Assembly: GCF_031921685.1 (NCBI RefSeq) | Contig: NZ_JAPDHU010000002.1 | Location: forward strand, 1,550,001-1,614,000 | Direction of reading: 5' to 3' | Source: Terripilifer sp031921685 | Lineage (GTDB): Bacteria; Pseudomonadota; Alphaproteobacteria; Rhizobiales; Beijerinckiaceae | Length of the DNA: 64,000 bases | Part shown: one piece after another, positions 29,633 to 45,959 of the stretch | How the letters are laid out: every line of letters starts with the position of its first letter | Position numbering within the stretch: the stretch's first letter is position 1 | Program-made: the position numbers and the translations under genes | Notes under the pieces: model-generated | Told to the model about the DNA's origin: nothing | Database searches by the model: none | The model's input: only the letters and a program-made list of their open reading frames with translations

Positions 29633-30103
29633 CTACCAGCGATAATGAGCGAAGGCGCGGTTGGCTTCCGCCATCCGGTGCGTGTCTTCACGCTTCTTGA
29701 CCGCGTTGCCGCGGTTGTTGGCGGCGTCCATCAGCTCGGCCGAGAGGCGATCTTCCATCGTCTTGTCGTTACGATCGCGCGCCGCCGAAATGATCCAGCG
29801 AATGGCGAGAGCCTGGCGACGCTCCGGGCGCACTTCGACGGGCACCTGGTAGGTGGCACCACCGACGCGGCGCGAGCGCACTTCGATCGCCGGCGCAACA
29901 TTGTCGAGCGCCGAACGGAACACGCCGAGCGGATCGGACTTGGCTTTGGCCTGAATCTGATCGAAAGCGCCATAGACGATGGCTTCCGCCACCGACTTCT
30001 TGCCTTCGTACATGATCGAATTCATGAATTTGGCGAGAACAATATCGCCAAATTTGGCATCCGGGATAACTTCCCGCTTCTCGGCGCTGTGACGACGCGA
30101 CAT
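29633..30103 (-). CDS. rpsG: 30S ribosomal protein S7
   Basis: A 156-residue S7 that nucleates the 30S head. It starts MSRRHSAEKREVIPDAKFGD and has KFMNSIMYEGKKSVAE, with the C-terminal KREDTHRMAEANRAFAHYRW. It is 12 bp downstream of rpsL. Confidence 0.98.
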   Translation of the reverse strand: MSRRHSAEKREVIPDAKFGDIVLAKFMNSIMYEGKKSVAEAIVYGAFDQIQAKAKSDPLGVFRSALDNVAPAIEVRSRRVGGATYQVPVEVRPERRQALAIRWIISAARDRNDKTMEDRLSAELMDAANNRGNAVKKREDTHRMAEANRAFAHYRW

Positions 30104-30115
30104 CGTAAATCCCTC

Positions 30116-30487
30116 TTACTTCGGACGCTTCGCGCCGTACTTCGAACGGCGTTGCTTGCGGTCCTTGACGCCCTGCGTGTCGAGCACGCCGCGCAGAATG
30201 TGATAACGGACGCCCGGAAGGTCCTTGACGCGGCCACCGCGGATCATGACGACCGAGTGCTCCTGCAGGTTATGTCCCTCACCCGGGATGTAACCGATGA
30301 CCTCGAAGCCGTTCGTCAAACGCACCTTGGCGACTTTGCGCAGGGCGGAGTTCGGCTTCTTCGGGGTCGTCGTATAGACGCGCGTGCACACGCCACGCTT
30401 CTGCGGGCACTGCGCCAGATGGCGGGCCTTTTCCCGGTACACTTTCTGTTGCCGCGGTTTGCGGATCAACTGGCTGATCGTCGGCAT
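30116..30487 (-). CDS. rpsL: 30S ribosomal protein S12
   Basis: A 123-residue S12 of the decoding site. It starts MPTISQLIRKPRQQKVYREK and has TTPKKPNSALRKVAKVRLTN and GGRVKDLPGVRYHILRG. The lysines whose change gives streptomycin resistance are the usual ones. I chose the ATG at 30487; the longer frame to 30589 lies in the leader and has no family support. It is the first gene of the str operon. Confidence 0.98.
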   Translation of the reverse strand: MPTISQLIRKPRQQKVYREKARHLAQCPQKRGVCTRVYTTTPKKPNSALRKVAKVRLTNGFEVIGYIPGEGHNLQEHSVVMIRGGRVKDLPGVRYHILRGVLDTQGVKDRKQRRSKYGAKRPK

Positions 30488-30808
30488 CCTTCGCCTTTCC
30501 AGACAAGCGAAAATTGAACCAAAACATTGACGAGAAAGAGCTTTTTCGGTTCTCAATCCCGCCTTCCGCACGGCCGAAACCGTGCGCAAAACGAATTCGC
30601 GCCTTCAGCTCTCACGAGCTTCTGGCGCGCCATTCCGCAGAGGACCCAGGAAAACCCGGATCGTGCCTCGTGAATCCATCCCCTCGAAAAACGAGATTCA
30701 GGAAGTGACTTTAAAGGTCGCGGTAGAGGCCAACAGCGTTTAGTTTCAATGTGTTATGAACGAGGCGTTCTTAACTGTGCAAAACTACTGCCTGTCGAAA
30801 GTGGGCGG

Positions 30809-30837
30809 AAACTAATCTCAACCGACGAATCCGTCAA
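30809..30837 (-). promoter_or_regulatory. Candidate sigma-70-type promoter for rpsL-rpsG-fusA-tuf
   Basis: On the minus strand TTGACG (30837-30832) is followed after 17 bases by TAGTTT (30814-30809). The -35 box is good; the -10 box keeps only the outer consensus positions. It is the best match in the rpoC-rpsL gap. Confidence 0.45.
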
Positions 30838-30929
30838 CCCCTTCAAAGCTAAAAAGTGATTGAATCGACTCGTGTTTTCACCGCGGCGCGATGATCGATG
30901 TTGCAACTGCTAACACCCTGATTCAAATG

Positions 30930-30955
30930 AAAGGGCCGCCCGGAGGCGGCCCTTT
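30930..30955 (-). terminator. Rho-independent terminator after rpoC
   Basis: AAAGGGCCGCC (30930-30940) pairs with 30945-30955 around a four-base loop, an 11-bp perfect stem. It lies 27 bp after the rpoC stop codon; the stem itself ends in T residues on the minus strand. Confidence 0.85.
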
Positions 30956-30981
30956 GATCTTGGCTTTCGACGATGAACCGC

Positions 30982-35157
<4,176 letters not shown>

Positions 35158-35256
35158 TGCCTGTCTCCTGACTTGCGACCCACCATGACCTCGCGGCGAT
35201 CGCAGCACATTGCGTATTGAAAGGTGGCGGCCAATGCCGCCACCGGTTCGGGTCCG

Positions 35257-39417
<4,161 letters not shown>

Positions 39418-39576
39418 ATCGCTCCTCGTACCTCGTCTGTTGGCAGCCAGGGAGAGGCCGCGCACATCCCGTATGCCAGATGCACACGGCTGGGGCCGAA
39501 ACCCCGGGAATCACCGCTCTAAAGCGGTCTTTTAGCTCTGGATAGGCCGGGAATGAGGCGTTTTCCAGAAAGGATT

Positions 39577-39607
39577 GACGGCCCCGGCGGCAAGCCCCGG
39601 GACCGTC
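39577..39607 (-). promoter_or_regulatory. RNA hairpin between rplL and rpoB (attenuator or processing site)
   Basis: As minus-strand RNA, GACGGUCCCGG pairs with CCGGGGCCGUC around a nine-base loop, with one G-U pair. On the opposite strand that pair would be an A-C mismatch, which favours function in the rplL-rpoB transcript. No U run follows, so processing or partial attenuation is more likely than full termination. Confidence 0.6.
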
Positions 39608-39667
39608 GACGTTCAGAAGAGATCGTGGAAGGCAAACCTCTCGGCCACCTGGACGATCCCCATCGAA

Positions 39668-40048
39668 TTACTTGAGCTCGACCTTGGCGCCAGCCTTCTC
39701 GAGCTGAGCCTTGAGCTTGGCGGCATCGTCCTTGGAGACGCCTTCCTTGACCGGCTTCGGAGCGCCTTCGACCAGGTCCTTGGCTTCCTTGAGGCCGAGA
39801 CCGGTGATGGCGCGGACTTCCTTAATGACTTCGATCTTCTTGTCGCCGGCCGAAGCCAGGACAACGGTGAACTCGGTCTGCTCTTCAGCAGCGGCAGCGG
39901 CGCCGCCGCCAGCGCCCGGAGCCGCCGCAACGGCCACAGCCGCCGCAGCCGAAACGCCCCACTTCTCTTCGAGCATCTTGGCGAGTTCAGCCGCCTCGAG
40001 GACGGTCAGGCTCGACAGGTCTTCGACGATCTTTTCGAGATTAGCCAT
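39668..40048 (-). CDS. rplL: 50S ribosomal protein L7/L12
   Basis: A 126-residue stalk protein. The N-terminal dimer domain (MANLEKIVEDLSSLTVLEAA) and an Ala/Gly hinge at about 36-55 lead into the factor-binding C-terminal domain with KKIEVIKEVRAITGLGLKEA. It is encoded after rplJ with a 59-bp gap. Confidence 0.98.
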   Translation of the reverse strand: MANLEKIVEDLSSLTVLEAAELAKMLEEKWGVSAAAAVAVAAAPGAGGGAAAAAEEQTEFTVVLASAGDKKIEVIKEVRAITGLGLKEAKDLVEGAPKPVKEGVSKDDAAKLKAQLEKAGAKVELK

Positions 40049-40107
40049 AATATTTCAGTTCCTTGACTAGATTGGTTCAAACCATTGATGAATAGGCGAT
40101 GGCCTCG

Positions 40108-40623
40108 TTAGGCCGCGTCTTTTTTGGCATAGGCCCCGAACACGCGTGCCAGCTTGGCGGCAGGCGCAGTGGAGAGCTGGGCGATCTTCGTCGCCGGGGC
40201 ATTGATAAGCCCGACGATCTTGGCGCGCAGTTCATCCAGGGACGGCATCGTCGCGAGCGACTTCACGCCATCCGGGTTCAGGGCGGTCGTTCCCATAGCG
40301 CCGCCGAGGATCACGAGCTTGTCGAAATCCTTGGCGAAGGCCACGGCGACCTTCGGCGCCGCCACCGGATCGTCCGAATAGGCGATCAGGGTCGGTCCCT
40401 TCAGAAGGGGCCCGATGGAGGCGACGTCAGTGCCATCAAGGGCGATCTTGGCGAGGCGGTTCTTGGCGACCTGCACCGAGGCGCCAGCATCACGCATCCG
40501 CTTACGCAGATCCTGAAGCTGGGCGACGGTCAGGCCGGAGTAGTGCGCCACGACGACGACGGATGTCTTCTTGAAGACATCGCCGAGTTCCGCGACGAGC
40601 TCTCTCTTACCCGCTCTGTCCAC
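40108..40623 (-). CDS. rplJ: 50S ribosomal protein L10
   Basis: A 171-residue L10, base of the L7/L12 stalk and repressor of its own operon in many bacteria. The family start is RAGKRELVAELGDVFKKTSV, with LTVAQLQDLRKRMRDAGASV and a C-terminal helix for L12 binding. I chose the GTG at 40623 because GGAGAG lies seven bases upstream and the length fits; the longer frame to 40755 adds 44 residues unlike any L10. Confidence 0.95.
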   Translation of the reverse strand: MDRAGKRELVAELGDVFKKTSVVVVAHYSGLTVAQLQDLRKRMRDAGASVQVAKNRLAKIALDGTDVASIGPLLKGPTLIAYSDDPVAAPKVAVAFAKDFDKLVILGGAMGTTALNPDGVKSLATMPSLDELRAKIVGLINAPATKIAQLSTAPAAKLARVFGAYAKKDAA

Positions 40624-41106
40624 TCTGCTCTCTCCGGTTGGCGGGGCAAAACCCCGCCGGTTGCACGAACCGCACGATCCGCAAGGCGGATCAGCGGCAT
40701 CTGATGCCTGTCCCCGGAGCGATGGTCTCGCCACCGGACAGAAGGTTCGAACCAAATCCCATCGACTGCGTTGAACACGCAGCCCAAAAATCCGGTCTTC
40801 CCCGTCTATGCAGGCCTCACCGTTCGCCGGAAAATCCGGGAAACCGTCGTGAAATTAAGCGGTTAGGTAAACCTCACCGCGCCGGCAGTCTCGGACAGGA
40901 CATGGCCGAACATGATGCCAAGCTCTTCGCCTGGTATCCGCCGGCCTATCCACCGCGCGCACGAACCTGTCCTCTGGAAAGGCGCGAACGCACGGAAGCT
41001 GAATCTGAAAAGGGGCCGCAAATCGCGATCGGCCCCGGATTGCCTATCTAGACCTAATCCGGCGCCTCCACAAGGGGGTGCGCCGGAAAAGATTCGAGGC
41101 CAAAGA
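40624..41106 (-). promoter_or_regulatory. Long rplA-rplJ intergenic region, probable L10 leader
   Basis: About 480 bp without a gene, in the place where the L10 leader that binds the L10(L12)4 complex is found in many bacteria. A stem of CCGGCGC and GCGCCGG (41059-41086) and a terminator-like hairpin (41012-41036) lie in its upstream half. I did not resolve the kink-turn of the L10-binding site. Confidence 0.5.
41007..41036 (-). terminator. Terminator or attenuator between rplA and rplJ
   Basis: On the minus strand GGGGCCG pairs with CGGCCCC around an 11-base loop and is followed directly by TTTTC. It probably reduces read-through from rplKA into rplJL. Confidence 0.65.
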
Positions 41107-41817
41107 TCAAGCGCCGACGGCACCCTGGGTCTGGACCGTCGTCGGATCGATCTTCACGCCCGGGCCCTGAGTCGAGGACACCGCAACGCGTTGAATATAG
41201 GTGCCTTTGGCACCCGCCGGCTTGGCACGAGCGACCGCATCCACGAACGCCTTGACGTTCTCGGACAGCTTGTCGGCACCGAACGAGACCTTGCCGACCG
41301 TGCCCTGCACGATGCCGGCCTTCTCGACACGGAACTCGACCGCGCCACCCTTCGACGCCTTGACGGCGGCGGCGACGTCCATGGTCACCGTGCCGACGCG
41401 CGGATTCGGCATCAGGCCGCGCGGGCCCAGCACCTTACCGAGACGGCCGACCAGGCCCATCATGTCTGGGGTGGCGATGCAGCGATCGAAATCGATCGTG
41501 CCGCCGTTGACCGTGTTGACCAGCTCTTCGGCGCCGACGATGTCGGCACCCGCCGCCTTGGCTTCATCGGCCTTGGCGCCACGGGCGAACACCGCCACGC
41601 GGACGGTGCGGCCGGTACCATTCGGCAGATTGACCACGCCGCGGACCATCTGGTCGGCATGCTTGGGATCGACGCCGAGGTTCATCGCGATTTCGACGGT
41701 TTCGTCGAACTTGGCGGTGGCCCGATCCTTGATCAGCTTGATCGCCTCGTCGAGAGGATAGAGCTTGACGCGATCGATACCTTCGCGCGCCTTCTTGATG
41801 CGCTTTCCATCAGCCAT
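41107..41817 (-). CDS. rplA: 50S ribosomal protein L1
   Basis: A 236-residue L1 of the E-site stalk. Segments are KFDETVEIAMNLGVDPKHAD, GRLGKVLGPRGLMPNPRVGT and a C-terminal GTYIQRVAVSSTQGPGVKID. It is 4 bp downstream of rplK, so the two are translated together. Confidence 0.98.
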   Translation of the reverse strand: MADGKRIKKAREGIDRVKLYPLDEAIKLIKDRATAKFDETVEIAMNLGVDPKHADQMVRGVVNLPNGTGRTVRVAVFARGAKADEAKAAGADIVGAEELVNTVNGGTIDFDRCIATPDMMGLVGRLGKVLGPRGLMPNPRVGTVTMDVAAAVKASKGGAVEFRVEKAGIVQGTVGKVSFGADKLSENVKAFVDAVARAKPAGAKGTYIQRVAVSSTQGPGVKIDPTTVQTQGAVGA

Positions 41818-41821
41818 CGTC

Positions 41822-42268
41822 TTACTCCACCACCTGCAGGCCCATGGCCCGCGCCGAACCTTCGATCATCGACATCGCCGCTTCGATCGTGTGACAGTTG
41901 AGGTCAACGATCTTCTTCTCGGCGATTTCGCGCACCTGGGCCTTCGTCACCTTGCCGACGAAACCGCGGCCGGGTGTCTTCGAGCCCGAAGCCGGCTTCT
42001 TGCCCAGCTTCAGGTTGGCTGCCTTCTTGAGGAAGAAGGTAACCGGCGGCTGCTTCATTTCGAAAGTGAAGGAGCGATCCTGATAGGCGGTGATCACCAC
42101 CGGAATCGGCGCACCCTTCTCCATCTGCGCGGTCTTTGCGTTAAAGGCCTTGCAGAACTCCATGATGTTCAGGCCGCGCTGACCCAGCGCGGGGCCGATC
42201 GGCGGCGACGGATTGGCCGCCCCGGCCGGCACCTGAAGCTTCACGTAACCCGCGATCTTCTTTGCCAT
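41822..42268 (-). CDS. rplK: 50S ribosomal protein L11
   Basis: A 148-residue L11 at the GTPase-associated centre. It starts MAKKIAGYVKLQVPAGAANP, with PPIGPALGQRGLNIMEFCKA. The C-terminal RNA-binding domain has AMSMIEGSARAMGLQV. I chose the ATG at 42268, the standard family start; an ATG at 42280 would add four residues. Confidence 0.98.
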   Translation of the reverse strand: MAKKIAGYVKLQVPAGAANPSPPIGPALGQRGLNIMEFCKAFNAKTAQMEKGAPIPVVITAYQDRSFTFEMKQPPVTFFLKKAANLKLGKKPASGSKTPGRGFVGKVTKAQVREIAEKKIVDLNCHTIEAAMSMIEGSARAMGLQVVE

Positions 42269-42403
42269 AATAGTCTCCACACGATGTCGTCACGGCCATC
42301 CTTGGCCGCGCGACGGTTGAAGTCCGTGGTCTGACATGAACTCCCGGATGGCCTCCGGGCATGCCCGCCACGTTTGCCCTGCCCGATCGGGCAGAGTTTT
42401 CCC

Positions 42404-42934
42404 TCAGGTCTTCTCGACCTGAGTGAATTCCAGTTCGACCGGCGTCGCACGGCCGAAGATCGACACCGCGACCTTGACCCGCGAGCGGCCTTCGTCGACT
42501 TCCTCGACGATGCCGTTGAACGAGGCGAACGGACCGTCCGACACCCGCACGGTTTCGCCGACTTCGAAGGAAATCGACGGCTTCGGGTGCTCCACACCCT
42601 CTTGAACCTGACCCTTGATCCGATCCGCCTCGGCATCCGAGATCGGCATCGGCTTATTATCGGCGCCCAGGAAGCCTGTCACCTTCGGCGTGTTCTTGAT
42701 CAGATGGAACACATTGTCCGTCAGATCGCACTTCACCAGGACGTAGCCCGGGAAGAACTTGCGCTCGGCGTTGACCTTACGGCCGCGGCGCACTTCCACC
42801 ACGTTCTCGGTCGGAACGAGGATTTCCTCGAACTTGTCCGCGAGGCCGCGCTGCGCGGCGAATTCGCGAATGGATTCGGCGACCTTCTTCTCGAAGTTCG
42901 AATAGGCGTGAACGATGTACCAGCGCATCGGCAT
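42404..42934 (-). CDS. nusG: Transcription termination/antitermination protein NusG
   Basis: A 176-residue NusG that links RNA polymerase to Rho or to the ribosome. The N-terminal NGN domain starts MRWYIVHAYSNFEKKVAESI and has KFFPGYVLVKCDLTDNVFHL. The C-terminal KOW domain has VGETVRVSDGPFASFNGIVE. An ATG two codons downstream (42928) is equally possible. The gap to secE is 14 bp. Confidence 0.97.
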   Translation of the reverse strand: MPMRWYIVHAYSNFEKKVAESIREFAAQRGLADKFEEILVPTENVVEVRRGRKVNAERKFFPGYVLVKCDLTDNVFHLIKNTPKVTGFLGADNKPMPISDAEADRIKGQVQEGVEHPKPSISFEVGETVRVSDGPFASFNGIVEEVDEGRSRVKVAVSIFGRATPVELEFTQVEKT

Positions 42935-42948
42935 CGGCTAAATCCCGC

Positions 42949-43140
42949 TCACTTGCCAAGAGTGAGAATAAAGCCAAGAATCAGGCGGATGCTCTGATCC
43001 ACGGCGACGAAAAACAAACTCGACGCGACCACCAGCAGGATCACGAGACCCGTCGTGATCAGCGTCTCCCGGCGCGTCGGCCAAGTGACCTTGGACGCTT
43101 CCGAGCGGACCTGCTGAAGAAATTCGAACGGATTAGCCAT
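42949..43140 (-). CDS. secE: Preprotein translocase subunit SecE
   Basis: A 63-residue single-span SecE. The amphipathic N-terminal segment is FLQQVRSEASKVTWPTRRE with the hallmark KVTWPTRRET. It is followed by one membrane helix (about residues 29-58). It partners SecY and is encoded upstream of nusG, as in most bacteria. Confidence 0.97.
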   Translation of the reverse strand: MANPFEFLQQVRSEASKVTWPTRRETLITTGLVILLVVASSLFFVAVDQSIRLILGFILTLGK

Positions 43141-43244
43141 TGCTCAACTCTGCTGCGGAAAATCGCCGACTTCTGAAGAAGCCGACCGACTCCCGAAAAT
43201 GATCGCGGCGCGGGACCGGGAGGTCGCGCGCCACAATGGCGGGC

Positions 43245-43272
43245 TTATAGCGGCACTTGCGCCCGACGCCAA
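43245..43272 (-). promoter_or_regulatory. Candidate promoter of secE-nusG-rplKA
   Basis: On the minus strand TTGGCG (43272-43267), 16 bases, then CTATAA (43250-43245; a 17-base spacing gives TATAAG). It lies about 105 bp before the secE start, the only good match in that gap. Confidence 0.5.
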
Positions 43273-43311
43273 GCGTTTTCTGAGACGCCCTCCAGCGCCG
43301 ATCAACCCGGA

Positions 43312-43701
43312 TCAATGCCGGTCGGACGCGGTCCAGATCTCCTGCCCGGTCGTGTCGTCACCCAGGGTCGACCAGATGCCGCTGCGGATCTGGTCGTTAT
43401 CGATCTGAAACACGGCGATTCCAGGCCGCCCCGCCGCCCGGCCGGGAATGATCGACTGGAACACCACCGAAAATACATTGTCGATCACCACGCCCGTGCC
43501 GATCTGGCGCAACTCGCCGATCCGCCAGATCACGGCGAAGGTCTGGCCAGTCTGCTTGATCTGCGCCTCGCCCGTATAGGTGCTGCCCTGGGAGGGGTTT
43601 TTACCCTCAACCCGATACGTGCCCTCGATGGCGCCCGCCCGAACCGGCGCGGCAGCCATAAGCACGGCCGCGGCAACGGCGGCAATTCTCGGCAGCGTCA
43701 T
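43312..43701 (-). CDS. Small secreted protein of unknown function
   Basis: A 129-residue protein with a clear signal peptide (residues 1-22, ending APVRA). The mature part has IEGTYRVEGKNPSQGSTYTG, then YTGEAQIKQTG and WRIGELRQIGTGVVIDN, a beta-rich pattern seen in several uncharacterised alphaproteobacterial periplasmic proteins. I do not recognise a function. The ATG at 43701 gives the signal peptide; the longer frame to 43818 runs into the repeat upstream. It is read toward secE. Confidence 0.8.
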   Translation of the reverse strand: MTLPRIAAVAAAVLMAAAPVRAGAIEGTYRVEGKNPSQGSTYTGEAQIKQTGQTFAVIWRIGELRQIGTGVVIDNVFSVVFQSIIPGRAAGRPGIAVFQIDNDQIRSGIWSTLGDDTTGQEIWTASDRH

Positions 43702-43846
43702 GTCGCAACCTCGTTTCTTTGGGGCGCGCGCCAGACTCAGGCAACGCCTGCCCCTCAACATCATGTGGCCCCAAAAGCTAAGCATGCAACATGCCGGGTG
43801 GCCGTCATCCCCTGACATTCATCACGATTGCGAGACGCCAACCAAA

Positions 43847-43939
43847 GCGTTTTCAAGCGAAGTGGATGCCGGTTCGTGTGAAGAAAACGCGCCAAAACAA
43901 GAACCTGAAGTCTTTCACCGTCTCCTGAAGCGGCGAAAG
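43847..43939. repeat. Dispersed Rhizobiales-type palindromic intergenic repeat
   Basis: GCGTTTTC (43847-43854) is mirrored by GAAAACGC (43883-43890) around AAGCGAAGTGGATGCCGGTT and a further eight bases. The segment GAAGTGGATGCCGGTTCG with flanking GCGTTTTC/GAAAACGC matches an abundant intergenic repeat that I recall from many Rhizobiales genomes. The following CTTTCACCGTCTC...GGCGAAAG (43912-43939) forms a second hairpin. The whole gap 43702-44007 holds this repeat and no gene. Confidence 0.65.
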
Positions 43940-44007
43940 GCTTCAGCCAGTCGTCGAAATCGGCGGCGAAATGTGGAAGCATGCATCGCCAGACCGACGG
44001 AGGGCGC

Positions 44008-44793
44008 ATGGCCAAGCAGCATGACATCAGCATCGATTACGGCGAGACACGATTGAAAGGCATCAGCCGCGAAGAATGGGTGACCCGCGTTCAGCTTGCC
44101 GCCTGCTACCGCATCTTCGCTCATCTGGGCTGGACCGAGCTGATCTACAACCACATCACGTTGCGCGTGCCAGGGCCCGAGCGGCATTTCCTCATCAATC
44201 CGTTCGGCCTGCACTATTCCGAGGTTCAAGCGTCGAACCTGATCAAGATCGATCTCGACGGCAACAAGCTCTCGGACTCGAACTATCCGGTCAATCCGGC
44301 GGGACTCGCGCCCCACTCGACCATTCACCGCAATATCGAGACGGCCCATTGCGTGATGCATACCCACACGACCTCGGGCCTGGCGGTTGCCTGCCTCAGA
44401 GACGGCCTGTCGATGACCAATTTCTATTCGGCGCAACTCAACGGCCGTATCGCCTATCACGACTTCGAAGGCATCACGGTCAACGCCGACGAAGGGCCGC
44501 GCATGCTGGCCAGTCTTGACGGCAGACCCGTCATGATCTTGCGCAATCACGGTCTGCTCGCCTGGGGCGAAACACTGCCGCAGGCCTTCGCCTATCTGTG
44601 GACGTTGCAACGCGCCTGCGACATCCAGGTCGCGGCGCAATCGCTGGGTCCTCTCATTCCCATCCCCGAACCCGTTCTCGAACAGTGCACGCGGATTTCC
44701 CTGCAATTCAACCCGGACTATGGCGCGGGCGTTGACGTGTTCAACGCGCTCGTGCGCCAGATCGACAAGGTCGATCAGAGCTATCGTCAATAA
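44008..44793 (+). CDS. Class II aldolase/adducin family protein
   Basis: A 261-residue protein of the class II aldolase/adducin family, metal-dependent enzymes acting on sugar phosphates or similar hydroxy-carbonyl compounds. Metal ligands are visible as His118 and His120 in MHTHTTSGLAV and His181 in ILRNHGLLAWG. The early segment WTELIYNHITLRVPG is typical. I chose the ATG at 44008, which follows GGAGGG. The branch resembles uncharacterised members rather than fuculose- or ribulose-phosphate enzymes, so no substrate is assigned. It is followed 27 bp later by a reductase gene. Confidence 0.88.
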   Translation: MAKQHDISIDYGETRLKGISREEWVTRVQLAACYRIFAHLGWTELIYNHITLRVPGPERHFLINPFGLHYSEVQASNLIKIDLDGNKLSDSNYPVNPAGLAPHSTIHRNIETAHCVMHTHTTSGLAVACLRDGLSMTNFYSAQLNGRIAYHDFEGITVNADEGPRMLASLDGRPVMILRNHGLLAWGETLPQAFAYLWTLQRACDIQVAAQSLGPLIPIPEPVLEQCTRISLQFNPDYGAGVDVFNALVRQIDKVDQSYRQ

Positions 44794-44820
44794 ATTCGCG
44801 TTCTCGCTTCGCATGAAAGT

Positions 44821-45801
44821 ATGGCTATGAAGATCATGATTGTCGGCGCGGGCGCCATCGGCGGCTGGCTGGCCGCCGTCCTCGCGCGCGGCGGCGCCGA
44901 GGTGTCGCTGCTGGCGCGCGGCGCCACGCTCGAGGCCGTACGCCAACAGGGCCTGATCCTGCAGGACGGCGAAACCACGTCGGCTTTCCCGTTGCCTGCG
45001 GCCTCCGATCCCACCGATCTGCCCGTCCCCGATCTGATCGTCTTCAGCGTCAAAACCCACGCGCTCGCGGAAGCCGCCCGTGGCCTCGCACCGGTCCTCG
45101 CCAAAGGACCGGCGGTCATGACGGCGATGAACGGCCTGCCCTGGTGGTTTCTTGAAGGCGGTCCGCTGGCCGGCACAGCGCTGCACAGTCTCGACCCCGA
45201 CGGCACCATCGCCAATGCTTTCGCGCCCTGCCGACCGATCGGCGGCGTCGTTCACGCCTCGACACGGGTCGAACGGCCCGGCACCATTCGCGTCGTCAAG
45301 ATCGACCGGCTGATCGTCGGCGATGCGGCGCGCGAAACCTCGGCACTGACGCGCAGCTTCGCCGATATCGTCGAGCGCGGCGGCGCGCACTGCCCTGTTA
45401 CCGACGACATCCGCTCCGAAATCTGGATGAAGCTCGCCGGCAATTCCAACACCAATCCGCTCAGCGCCCTGACGCGCCTGTCGGCGACGCCGCTGCTCGA
45501 AACGCCGCTCCTGCGCGATCTGTTGCTGGCGATGATGGCCGAGTTCGAAGCCGTCGGCCGCCGCCTCGACATGACAGCGCAAATGCCGGCCGACAAACGG
45601 CTCGTCATCACCGCCAAGCTCGGCAACTTCCGCACCTCCATGCTGGAAGATGCCGATGCCGGCCGACGGCTGGAGATCGACGGTCTCCTCGGCTGCATCG
45701 TCGAGATCGCCGACCGATTGAACGAGCCGGTGCCGGTCAGTCGAACGGTCTATGCCCTAGGCAAGGGGCTCGATCTGTCGGCAGCGCTGGCTGCGCGGTA
45801 G
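44821..45801 (+). CDS. 2-dehydropantoate 2-reductase (PanE/ApbA) family oxidoreductase
   Basis: A 326-residue NAD(P)-dependent reductase of the ketopantoate reductase family. The Rossmann motif GAGAIGGW is at residues 9-16, and VKTHAL and the substrate-side segment SEIWMKLAGNSNTNPLSAL are present. It is probably in one transcript with the aldolase-family gene 27 bp upstream. True pantothenate synthesis is possible, but the pairing suggests reduction of another 2-oxo acid. An alternative start lies two codons in. Confidence 0.87.
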   Translation: MAMKIMIVGAGAIGGWLAAVLARGGAEVSLLARGATLEAVRQQGLILQDGETTSAFPLPAASDPTDLPVPDLIVFSVKTHALAEAARGLAPVLAKGPAVMTAMNGLPWWFLEGGPLAGTALHSLDPDGTIANAFAPCRPIGGVVHASTRVERPGTIRVVKIDRLIVGDAARETSALTRSFADIVERGGAHCPVTDDIRSEIWMKLAGNSNTNPLSALTRLSATPLLETPLLRDLLLAMMAEFEAVGRRLDMTAQMPADKRLVITAKLGNFRTSMLEDADAGRRLEIDGLLGCIVEIADRLNEPVPVSRTVYALGKGLDLSAALAAR

Positions 45802-45959
45802 AGCGAGAGCATAATTCCGCCGCTCTCCCTTTGTATTTTGAGCATGGTTCCACTGCGGCGGCGGCGCAGGCTGGAGGTGTCTGGAGGGGGGGCTCGCGCG
45901 ATTCTGAGGAACAACCCCATGCAAGGGAAACTTTCTCACCTCCGACGTCTTGCTTTGCT

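Larger units (their letters stand above)
30488..30981 (-). promoter_or_regulatory. Intergenic region between rpoC and rpsL with likely str-operon promoter and leader
   Basis: About 490 bp without a gene. The rpoC terminator lies at its left end, and a candidate promoter at 30809-30837 reads toward rpsL. A hairpin-forming segment near 30671-30700 (CTCG/CGAG inside TGAATC/GATTCA) lies in the predicted leader of about 310 bases. I see no ORF in it that looks coding. Confidence 0.5.

Noticed and set aside
42379..42394. Terminator between nusG and rplK
   Set aside because: CTGCCC-GATC-GGGCAG can form a hairpin, but no T run follows on the minus strand and read-through into rplK is expected.
43915..45582. 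555-codon minus-strand frame opposite the aldolase and reductase genes
   Set aside because: It spans two well-supported plus-strand genes, and its composition is typical of antisense frames.
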